Assembly: GCA_047619485.1 (NCBI GenBank)
Contig: JBLHKE010000129.1
Location: 1 to 13,456, forward strand
Length of the DNA: 13,456 bases
Source: JBLHKE01 sp047619485
Lineage (GTDB): Bacteria; Verrucomicrobiota; Verrucomicrobiia; Verrucomicrobiales; DEV007
Direction: 5' to 3'
A program made the translations under genes and the position numbers. Shown here piece by piece: positions 9,201-13,456 of the stretch; within the stretch, counting starts at the first letter, position 1, and every line of letters begins with the position of its first letter. The notes under the pieces were generated by a model. It was not told where the DNA came from. It saw nothing but the letters and a program-made list of their open reading frames with translations, and made no database searches.

Positions 9201-9333
9201 GACGAAGGCCGAAGAGTTTCTCAAAGTCGGCGAGTCCAAACGTGACGAGTCCATCGACAAAACCGAGCACGCAGCGTGGTCTGTCATCTCCCAAATGATT
9301 CTGAATTTGGACGAGACCGTAACGCGCGGCTAG
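6208..9333 (+). CDS. Secreted planctomycete-type cytochrome c / DUF1549 / LamG / DUF1553 protein
   Basis: A 1041-aa protein with a signal peptide (MRLLPIFLLVFVASAQA, cleavage before AKIEF). The first domain has the PSCyt1 motif RPILSNNCFYCHGPDENH with heme-type C34-x-x-C37-H38. DUF1549 follows (about 130-350) with the usual second CxxCH at C318-C321-H322 (ECAQCHDHKYDPIS). A concanavalin A/LamG-like domain lies at about 416-620 (WHHVSLSYDG, IYIDGKL, ADDIRIYDHVLNQDEI). DUF1553 covers about 690-1030, with RLGLAQWLTRPDHPLTARV and the late PRTNTPLQALVTLNDP block. The molecular function of these proteins is not settled; they are usually linked to periplasmic electron transfer or degradation of complex carbohydrates, and the LamG part suggests glycan binding. 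Such genes are usually followed by a DUF1501 gene, which is missing here. No good Shine-Dalgarno is visible apart from a GGGGG 17 bases upstream. Confidence 0.94.
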   Translation: MRLLPIFLLVFVASAQAAKIEFNRDVRPILSNNCFYCHGPDENHRKADLRLDNRAGAIEERKGDRAIDPTALSDSELIHRILSTDEDEMMPPPETHHKLTAAEKQTLKEWVEQGAEYQDHWSFIAPEKSPVPQNGAAHPIDAFLLEQVKSAGLGPLPAASKETLIRRVSLDLTGLPPTPAEVDAFVADPSPDAYGKLVDRLLASPHYGERMTLDWMDAARYGDSSVMHADGPRDMWPWRDWVIKAYNDNMPFDQFTIEQLAGDLLPDATNQQKIASGFNRNHATSDEGGAIPEELRVSYVVDRVKTTSTVWLALSMECAQCHDHKYDPISQKDYYKFFAYFNNTTDPGMQSRNGNQAPVVTVVSTQAQVAIDAAAKRHQEAIAKLDAHKKAADPAFQAWLAEAEKNASSQRPEPTGLTHQFPLTERKGKQISNAVTKAKGNGSKLTPVKRDTLDRGLKFDGKTSYAFDKHPPLERDQAFTFSSWLKLPQSSSGSVLARMDVSKDYRGYDLWVQGRSIGTHIISAWPSNAIKVVSTEELTANRWHHVSLSYDGSSTPEGIKIYIDGKLTTNKVEQNSLNGSIATDTPFRIGSRSQGGHFNGEADDIRIYDHVLNQDEIASLGGNPIAAILATAKDKRTPEQREQLLSYYLNTSDKMFQSLTAAVGKLGTTEKNLRDQNKVTSMIMQDEVNKPRMTYVLDRGQYDSPIKDEIIPIGVPAALGALPGGAPANRLGLAQWLTRPDHPLTARVAVNRLWTTFFGTGLVKTSGDFGNQGEWPSHPQLLDWLAVDFVENGWDTKHAIKQIVTSEAYKRNSATTPELLERDPENRLLARGPRFRLHAEFIRDNALAISGLLVPKVGGPGVKPYQPANIWNEVSLNGGLRYKRDSGEKLYRRAMYTYWKRSAPLPSMLIFDVPTREMCAVQRPRTNTPLQALVTLNDPQFVEAARALAQRLIKEAATTEARIDLAFRLATARHPNAREIEILKNTLATQTEIFKSDQTKAEEFLKVGESKRDESIDKTEHAAWSVISQMILNLDETVTRG

Positions 9334-9395
9334 ATCAATCGCTTTACCAGCGGGCTAATCCCGAGAACAATTGCCGCCAGCGTGCAGATTTCCAT
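9330..9395 (-). pseudogene. Possible C-terminal remnant of a membrane transporter
   Basis: On the minus strand a 21-residue reading stretch starts MEICTLAAIV and ends ISPLVKRLI at a TAG that overlaps the stop of the convergent gene (9330-9332 against 9331-9333). A single hydrophobic helix ending in 'SPL-KRL' resembles the last transmembrane helix of peptide/MFS transporters, where 'aPLlKrLm' is common. Everything upstream of it is cut off by the MITE-like element. Short length makes the family call weak, but the position at the end of a broken operon supports a gene tail. Confidence 0.35.
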
Positions 9396-9398
9396 GCC

Positions 9399-9565
9399 CT
9401 AGGAGCCTGTCGGACTTAGAGGATTCGAGCAAAACGTTTTAGAATTCCGATCCAGATCCGTTTGCTGGGGAGGATTTAAATGGATTTAATGACGATTCAG
9501 CGGGCGGATCTGGGCGAATTCTAAAATGATTCTTGCCGGAGCGGGTAAGTCCGACAGCCTCCTAG
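9399..9565. mobile_element. MITE-like non-autonomous element with 20-bp terminal inverted repeats
   Basis: The left end CTAGGAGCCTGTCGGACTTA (9399-9418) and the reverse complement of the right end (9546-9565) differ at one base in 20. A second internal pair, TTTTAGAATTC...CCAGATCCG at 9437-9460 and its partner at 9505-9526, makes most of the 167 bp foldable into one long hairpin with a loop at about 9461-9504. No transposase or other reading frame of its own is present. CTAG stands at both outermost edges, which could be a duplicated or preferred target; a TA or CTAG target is known for IS630-type transposases, but I cannot assign a family. The insertion lies at the end of a decayed gene, whose frame now runs into it. 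Confidence 0.8.
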
Positions 9566-10060
9566 GAGCCGCGTTATTTTTCCAGGATCGACGTAGATTA
9601 CTTTGCGCTCACCAATCGTTTTCAAGCTACCACTCACCTCGACTGGCTCCGCGACAAAATCGAACACCGCCTCGTTGATCGGCGCACCGTCCTCGCCGAC
9701 GAGAAGGTAATGCGCCAGTTGGCCATCAGTGGTTCTAACCACAAGCAACGGCGGCACCCCACCTGCCAAACAGCGGATGGCCCAGGCCCGGTGTGGCTTG
9801 AAACAGCCCGGGTTCATCACCCCGAGATGACACTTTGCATCGACAATCTCGCCGCGCAAAGTCGCTGGCAGACCAGCTGACTCGGCCAGCACCTCCCCAG
9901 TTGCTACGCCGCTCGAAACGATCGTCTCGGGCACGACTTCGATCATCGCGTCCAGTTCGCCACCGATGTAAGTCCCCTCCAAGGTCACTTGCTGCAGGTG
10001 AAATTTCTCGGTGACCTCCGGCGACAGACCAAATTTCAACGCCACATACACGATAGAGGT
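9521..10060 (-). pseudogene. Remnant of a periplasmic cysteine-motif protein, read into the MITE
   Basis: The frame starts without a proper beginning (an internal ATG at 10049-10051) and encodes two recognisable parts: VTLEGTYIGGELD, and then GEIVDAKCHLGVMNPG with HRAWAIRCLAGGVPP and HYLLVGEDGAPINE. From memory, related bacterial proteins carry KC-LGVM-PG...HR-CA--C--GG-PP and sit in redox/respiratory clusters. Here the middle cysteine appears replaced by Trp (HRAW). The natural-looking C-terminus DPGKITRL is followed by about 15 residues encoded by the MITE right end, with the TAG at 9521-9523 inside the element. Upstream it continues from YVALKFG, out of frame with the preceding fragment. 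I judge it a non-functional 3' part of a larger gene, though a short cytoplasmic product cannot be excluded. Confidence 0.6.
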
Positions 10061-10260
10061 TCAGCCTGCAGAAAACCGAACGCCTGGAATGGGAACGCTC
10101 CCATCCTCGTGCCAGCGTCCGATATGAATACAGACAAGATCGGATTGATCGAAGATCCGACGTGGTAGGTCAAGATCGCCAACACGGCGTGGACCAAAGC
10201 GAGCAAAAACATCGTCACGCCGAGATGACGGCGATTGTAGAGCAGTGGCATCAACCGTCT
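10060..10260 (-). pseudogene. Remnant of a ferric-reductase-like transmembrane domain
   Basis: In this frame the stretch RRLMPLLYNRRHLGV, followed by TMFLLALVHAVLAILTYHVG and then INPILSVFISDAG, resembles the start of a ferric-reductase-like/heme-binding membrane domain, with hydrophobic helices and a histidine in each of two of them. It breaks off after PFQAFGFLQAE and then loses frame. In a full-length protein several more helices would be expected between GFL and the next segment, so an internal deletion is inferred there. The beginning is also joined directly, in a different frame, to an unrelated N-terminus. The neighbouring fragments support a collapsed respiratory operon. Confidence 0.5.
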
Positions 10261-10354
10261 TTGCACCTTTGAATGAAAAGACCGCCCCGAACAGCACGCC
10301 GAGCAGCAAGTAGCTCCCGAGACAGGTGAGCAGAATGGATACAATAGCGGTCAT
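10245..10354 (-). pseudogene. N-terminal remnant of a small membrane protein
   Basis: An ATG at 10352-10354 opens a frame beginning MTAIVSILLTCLGSYLLLGV, with one clear transmembrane helix and then FGAVFSFKGAKTVDAT. It resembles the first half of small (about 60 to 70 aa) membrane proteins with a 'LF--pFv-kGa--vDp' pattern that I recall beside respiratory gene clusters. Beyond about 10245 the same frame loses hydrophobic character, and the neighbouring frame takes over with the ferric-reductase-like segment. The frame itself stays open to 10061, but the second half looks like out-of-frame sequence. A deletion junction near 10245-10260 is inferred. Confidence 0.4.
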
Positions 10355-10364
10355 TTGTTAAAAC

Positions 10365-10400
10365 GAGTTCGTCCAAATCGAGAACTCTGTGCCAGTTCAT
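10365..10400 (-). pseudogene. Possible N-terminal stub of a Rieske-domain protein
   Basis: The twelve residues MNWHRVLDLDEL, starting at an ATG that overlaps the preceding stop by the ATGA arrangement, resemble the opening of Rieske-type proteins ('WHRVLdldELPeG'). The similarity ends at 10365, after which the sequence leads straight into the next fragment's start at 10354. Twelve residues cannot prove a family. The tight coupling to the upstream frame and the position within a row of fragments are the supporting evidence. Confidence 0.3.
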
Positions 10401-10450
10401 AAGTCCCCCTCAGTCTTCTTGGAGGTTTCGTTCTTCTGCTCGACCCAGCA
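10397..10450 (-). pseudogene. Possible lipoprotein C-terminal remnant
   Basis: A 17-residue reading stretch, CWVEQKNETSKKTEGDL, ends at a TGA that overlaps the next ATG. In this frame a stop codon stands only five codons upstream of the Cys, so it cannot be translated as it is. In another frame the ATG at 10464-10466, overlapping the upstream gene's stop, gives MTIWWLLG and then a short tail. Joined by a frameshift or small deletion, the two would make a small lipoprotein (hydrophobic start, GC, polar tail). This reading is inference. Confidence 0.25.
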
Positions 10451-10462
10451 GCCACCAGATAG

Positions 10463-10600
10463 TCATGTCGAGATTCCAAGCCGCGGCAGGATCACCAGTT
10501 GCAACAGCAAGTAGGCACCGAGCGCGGCCAGAAACACCCCAAGCCGCGAGTCGAAGAAACCGCCGATCGCGCTCCAGATAGATTGGAAAATTTCAGTCAT
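10463..10600 (-). CDS. Small single-span membrane peptide (45 aa), apparently intact
   Basis: The ATG at 10598-10600 opens a 45-aa frame starting MTEIFQSIWSAIGGFFDSRL, with one hydrophobic segment (about residues 20-39, LGVFLAALGAYLLLQLVILP) and the end RLGIST. It has a start, a stop (TGA, complement at 10463-10465) and a well-formed membrane helix, so it may be the one complete survivor in a row of gene fragments. The stop overlaps the next ATG by the ATGA arrangement, which is operon-like. The 54-bp gap to the DM13 remnant upstream is also operon-like. No Shine-Dalgarno is obvious. The function is unknown; its position suggests a subunit or accessory peptide of a lost membrane redox complex. 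Confidence 0.55.
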   Translation of the reverse strand: MTEIFQSIWSAIGGFFDSRLGVFLAALGAYLLLQLVILPRLGIST

Positions 10601-10653
10601 ACAACCATGGGATAATCGTGGGGATTAGAAATGCGGCTGGCAATGGTAAACGT

Positions 10654-10875
10654 CTACAGCACGCCAACACCCCACAGCTTGGTATATCTTTCGCAGTGGA
10701 TGATGATGCTTTTGTACTTCGACAAATCGATCCTCACAGGCAGCGAGTCGCTCTGGTCGCCCTTATTAGATTTGAGTTTCGCGACCAGCTTTGCGCCAGT
10801 CGTTGCGCTCTTGCTATTAAGTGATCCAGCAGCCGTCGGTGAGAGGAAAACCTGGTGGTCGGTGAGACGTAGATT
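10654..10875 (-). pseudogene. C-terminal remnant of a DM13-domain protein
   Basis: The minus-strand frame ending at TAG (complement 10654-10656) encodes LRLTDHQVFLSPTAAGSLN, then ATTGAKLVAKLKSNKGDQS and LPVRIDLSKYKSIIIHCERY, ending TKLWGVGVL. This is the second half of a DM13 domain: 'V-LS---', 'G-L-SNKG-Q-Y-LP--IDLS-Y-SI-IHCe-f---fG'. DM13 domains are thought to be linked with redox or electron-transfer systems. Here the usual first half (the GTF-D--H-a-G-a---- part) is missing upstream of about 10875. The frame remains open to 11169, but that part shows no domain character. The CYS-x-x-F/Y end motif is present as HCERYTKL. Confidence 0.65.
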
Positions 10876-11330
10876 GGAATGTAATATTCCATTAAAAGTT
10901 CGACAGCAGTGGTTGATCACTATGTTGAAGAATATCCGCCGCGAGGATCGCGAAAACCGATCCCCACTACCGATTGACGCCGGAAGCTCAAATCTTGTCG
11001 AACTCCACTCATTCCCACGACAAGGCAATCGAGCGCGTAATCTGTTGCGCGCATGCATGGGGGAGCTCCTAGGCTTCGCCAAGAAAAACAGAGATAACCT
11101 CAGTCCTGAACGCACAGAAAGAAGTCGCAAAATCCTTGCGGCGCAACGCGAGGGATGATTTCCGGCCAACGATTTGCCGTTCTAGGGATTCGCCACGGTT
11201 TTGCGCCAGCCAGCGGCTAGATGCCACAAGAAATCTACCTTCAGGGCACCTCCGAAAAATTCACTCGCCATTCAGCGAGACTCTCCCTATCAATCGGGAA
11301 TATTTACAGGTTCCGGTCATCCAATTTCCA
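10876..11330. other. About 455 bp with no confident gene
   Basis: The sequence between the DM13 remnant and the DinB-like gene looks less GC-rich than the flanks and shows no recognisable protein on either strand. A plus-strand frame from ATG 10922 to TGA 11158 (78 codons) exists, but its third-position GC is only about half, unlike the neighbours, and its translation matches nothing I know. A small hairpin CTCGC-6-GCGAG at 11264-11279 reads on the minus strand into TGAATTTTT, a weak terminator candidate. The promoter of the DinB-NRDE-hydrolase operon should lie here, but I cannot place it. Confidence 0.5.
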
Positions 11331-11861
11331 ATGGAAAAAATCATCTCTGACAACCTCCAATGCATCGGCCAAGCAATTGACCTCTTGAATGGGATAGGGG
11401 CGGATCTGTATTCGCGTGCCTCCGCTGAGACCCTCGGCGCTGGAGTCGGCTCCCACATCCGCCACAATATCGATCACTACGAGAGCTTCCTAAACCGCAG
11501 ATCGCCAGAGCGCATCGACTACGAAGACCGGCAGCGTGATGCACAACTCGAAACCGACCCCGCCGCCGCCTACGACCGTCTCGCCGCAGTCAGCGCCGTC
11601 TTGCGTGAGTTCGACACCTCCGGGCTCGACCGGGCGGTCGAGGTGAAGATTGAAAACCCTGGCGACCGGCCGGAGTCCCAGTGGGCGACCACCACCGGAC
11701 GACGCGAATTGCAATTTCTCCTCAGCCACACAGTCCACCACTACGCCCTCATCGCGATGATCTGCAGACAGCATGGCGCCGAGATGCCAGACAATTTCGG
11801 CGTTGCCCCCTCGACGCTCCGCTACCGCCAGCTCGCCCAGACTGCCGAATGTGCACGGTAA
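11331..11861 (+). CDS. DinB/YfiT-like putative metal-dependent enzyme
   Basis: A 176-aa protein starting MEKIISDNLQCIGQAIDLLN, a four-helix-bundle-type sequence. Histidines in the right places for the DinB metal site are visible: GSHIRHNIDHYESFL (H42, H45, H49) near the start of helix 2, and LLSHTVHHYALI (H133, H136, H137) in the last helix. DinB-like proteins include thiol-dependent transferases and many of unknown activity, so only the fold class is claimed. The frame is open back to 11136, but the stretch before MEKII has no helical DinB character. I therefore start at 11331, though no clear Shine-Dalgarno supports it. The end overlaps the next gene by 13 bases. The products of the two downstream genes may act with it. 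Confidence 0.82.
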   Translation: MEKIISDNLQCIGQAIDLLNGIGADLYSRASAETLGAGVGSHIRHNIDHYESFLNRRSPERIDYEDRQRDAQLETDPAAAYDRLAAVSAVLREFDTSGLDRAVEVKIENPGDRPESQWATTTGRRELQFLLSHTVHHYALIAMICRQHGAEMPDNFGVAPSTLRYRQLAQTAECAR

Positions 11862-12562
11862 GCTGGTGCCACCAATTCCCCGGCTCGTACGCGCTGTTTT
11901 TTAATCGCGACGAAAGTAAGACCAGACTCCCGGCCACCCCGCCGCGGGTGCAATCTGCCAACGGCGTCGAATTCATCACCCCCGCCGACGGCGACCACGG
12001 GGGCACCTGGCTGCTGGCAAATGCGCACGGCCTCAGCGTCGGCATTCTCAACCACTACGCCGCCAGTGAGACCTACACTCCAGATAAACCGACCAGCCGT
12101 GGACACCTCGTGCTCTCGTTGGCCGATGCACATGACCCGCAGGCGGTAGCCGAAAATCTCGCCAGCATCGACCCGGCGCCATTTCGCCCATTCGTTCTGT
12201 TCGCGGTCAGCCCGAGCGACGCCCTCCTGTGGATTTGGGATGGAAAAAGATTACGCACTGATTCCCCCCGACTACCACTCACGACGTCTTCCTACCGAAC
12301 AGACGAAGTCGTCGCCTCCAGACGCCTGGCATTCGCAAACCTTAGATCAAAAACACCGGAGTCCCTCGCTTACTACCACGAGAGTCACGATCCCGAACGG
12401 CCAAAATTTTCTATCCGCCTGCGCCGCCAAAACACGCAGACCGTAAGCTTGAGCCGCATCAAAATCTCCCCACGAGAAGTCACTTACACCTACCGGCCCG
12501 AGCCCGATGAATCTCTAGCGTTCGGCCCGGCAGCCAGAGTCTCGATTCCACGCCTGACATGA
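11849..12562 (+). CDS. NRDE (TANGO2-like) family protein
   Basis: A 237-aa protein with the two marks of the family: the N-terminal MCTVSW, with the conserved Cys2, and the eponymous N19-R20-D21-E22 motif in YALFFNRDESKTRLPA. GGTWLLANAHGLSVGILNHY follows, matching the 'GTW-g-n--G-----l-N' block. The family is related to N-terminal-nucleophile hydrolases in fold, and its eukaryotic member TANGO2 is involved in lipid or heme handling; the bacterial role is unknown. The open frame starts further upstream (11681), but starting at the ATG in 11849-11851 puts the conserved Cys at position 2, which decides the start. It overlaps the DinB-like gene by 13 bases and its stop overlaps the next ATG (ATGA), so the three genes are translationally coupled. 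Confidence 0.88.
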   Translation: MCTVSWCHQFPGSYALFFNRDESKTRLPATPPRVQSANGVEFITPADGDHGGTWLLANAHGLSVGILNHYAASETYTPDKPTSRGHLVLSLADAHDPQAVAENLASIDPAPFRPFVLFAVSPSDALLWIWDGKRLRTDSPRLPLTTSSYRTDEVVASRRLAFANLRSKTPESLAYYHESHDPERPKFSIRLRRQNTQTVSLSRIKISPREVTYTYRPEPDESLAFGPAARVSIPRLT

Positions 12563-13456
12563 GAGATCGGCTACCCAGCGGGAAGAAGCTACTTCTCATC
12601 TACCTCTTGCTGCTGGGCGTCTCCCACGCCGTTAAGCAATTTCGCAGCGACACCGGCCCACTGGCCGCAGAACAGGTTCGCGAGAACATCGGCGACATCC
12701 AGGTCGCCTACAAAGACATCCCGGCCGATGACCCGGGCTCCCCCACCCTTGTCCTGCTCCACGGCAGCCCGGTGGACTCGTCCTGCTGGGACAACTTCAT
12801 CGCAGAAGTCCGCGGCCGCTACCGCATCATCGTCCCTGACCTACCTGGCTTCGGTGGCTCGACACGCGAGGTCGAAAACTATTCGATCGAATCCCACGCG
12901 CAGCAGTTGGACAAGCTTTTGGCCTCGCTAGATGTCCTCAGCGCGCATGTCCTAGGCTACAGCATGGGCGGCGGTGTCGCGCTCGAACTGTTTGACGAAA
13001 CCCCACAGCGAGTGGATTCGCTCACGCTGGTCTCATCGATCGGTGTCCAAGAACTCGAGCTGCTCGGCGACTACACGCTCAACCACGCCGTCCACGGCGC
13101 CCAGCTGTTCTACTTCTGGCTGTTCTACAACTTCACCCCGAACTTTGGCCTGCTCGACGACTCGCTGCTCAACCTCAGCTACTGCAAAAATTTCTATGAG
13201 ACCGACCAGCGCCCGCTGCGCAACATTATGGGAATGATCGATGTCCCCACGCTGATCCTCCACGGCGAAAAGGATGTTCTCGTCCCCTTCGCTGCAGCCA
13301 AAGAGCACGCCCGCCTGATCCCACACGCGCAGACCGAGTTCTTCGCAGACAAGGGGCACATGTTCCTCTTCAGCGACCCCGAACTCGTCGCCCAATCCAT
13401 CGCTCCGTTCATCAACTCGACCGAATCCGGCCACGCGCCGCGCCGTGCAGACTCCA
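12559..13456 (+). CDS. Membrane-anchored alpha/beta hydrolase (partial, runs off the right edge)
   Basis: At least 299 codons with no stop in the window. The N-terminus has one hydrophobic segment (KLLLIYLLLLGVSHAV, about residues 10-25), a likely membrane anchor or uncleaved signal. The alpha/beta-hydrolase core follows: the oxyanion-hole motif LVLLHGSPVDSSCW, DLPGFGGS, the nucleophile elbow GYSMGG with S135, the acid D239 in LHGEKDVLVP and the base H267 in DKGHMFLFSDPE. All members of the catalytic triad are present, so it is probably active; the substrate is unknown. The sequence after about residue 285 (SGHAPRRADS) looks like a linker. From memory, some relatives continue into a DedA/VTT membrane domain, which cannot be tested here. 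It begins within the stop codon of the NRDE gene (ATGA overlap). Confidence 0.9.
   Translation, partial: MRDRLPSGKKLLLIYLLLLGVSHAVKQFRSDTGPLAAEQVRENIGDIQVAYKDIPADDPGSPTLVLLHGSPVDSSCWDNFIAEVRGRYRIIVPDLPGFGGSTREVENYSIESHAQQLDKLLASLDVLSAHVLGYSMGGGVALELFDETPQRVDSLTLVSSIGVQELELLGDYTLNHAVHGAQLFYFWLFYNFTPNFGLLDDSLLNLSYCKNFYETDQRPLRNIMGMIDVPTLILHGEKDVLVPFAAAKEHARLIPHAQTEFFADKGHMFLFSDPELVAQSIAPFINSTESGHAPRRADS

Noticed and set aside
9437..9526. Internal arms of the MITE read as an intrinsic terminator
   Set aside because: The arms enclose a 44-base loop and the A/T run is at the outer ends of the arms, with matching terminal repeats further out; a transposable element explains the whole structure better.
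10631..11158. Plus-strand open frame of 175 codons
   Set aside because: Its first part lies antisense to the recognisable DM13 remnant, its codon third positions are unlike the neighbouring genes, and the translation resembles no family. Not called as a gene.
10876..11169. Extension of the DM13 frame up to 11169
   Set aside because: The frame is open, but the residues (many Arg, Ser and Leu) show no DM13 first-half motif or signal peptide, so it is not the true N-terminus.
11136..11330. Upstream extension of the DinB-like gene
   Set aside because: The 65 residues before MEKII lack helical DinB character and look like translated non-coding sequence.
1..13456. CRISPR arrays, tRNA or rRNA genes, toxin-antitoxin or phage-defence genes
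   Set aside because: No regularly spaced repeats, no cloverleaf-like sequences with T-loop motifs and no protein motifs of known defence families were seen on reading both strands.

Overview
The window looks like a chromosomal segment of a GC-rich, Gram-negative member of the Planctomycetes-Verrucomicrobia-Chlamydiae superphylum, most likely a verrucomicrobium. The marker is a secreted protein joining a planctomycete-type cytochrome c domain, DUF1549, a LamG-like domain and DUF1553, an architecture typical of that group. A secreted PQQ-type beta-propeller protein and an apolipoprotein N-acyltransferase fit an organism with an outer membrane. No 16S rRNA or other decisive taxonomic marker is present, so this is inference.

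Left part (1-6041): a minus-strand pair (PQQ-like beta-propeller protein, then a small unknown protein 1 nt downstream) is divergent from a plus-strand pair, DNA topoisomerase III (topB) and apolipoprotein N-acyltransferase (lnt). The topB-lnt gap holds a GC-rich palindrome. A 77-bp inverted repeat directly after lnt carries the same core motif and looks like a terminator. Middle part (6042-9333): a short palindrome, then the 1041-aa cytochrome/DUF1549/LamG/DUF1553 protein. The DUF1501 gene that usually follows such a gene is absent.

The accessory part is 9334-11330. It opens with a 167-bp non-coding element with 20-bp terminal inverted repeats and CTAG at both outer edges (MITE-like). Beyond it, on the minus strand, lies a row of broken pieces of an operon: a DM13-domain C-terminus, one complete 45-aa membrane peptide, a possible lipoprotein tail, a possible Rieske-protein N-terminus, the start of a small membrane protein, a segment like a ferric-reductase transmembrane domain, and a periplasmic cysteine-motif domain whose reading frame now ends inside the MITE. 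A short transporter-like C-terminus lies on the other side of the MITE. I read this as a respiratory/redox operon that has been collapsed by internal deletions. The short palindrome at 6117-6148 resembles the two MITE ends fused together.

Right part (11331-13456): three plus-strand genes with overlapping ends, clearly one operon: a DinB-like putative metalloenzyme, an NRDE (TANGO2-like) protein, and a membrane-anchored alpha/beta hydrolase that runs off the right edge.

I see no defence system, CRISPR array, tRNA, rRNA or transposase gene. The most unusual content is the MITE-like element with its possible relic, the two related palindromes, and the collapsed operon.
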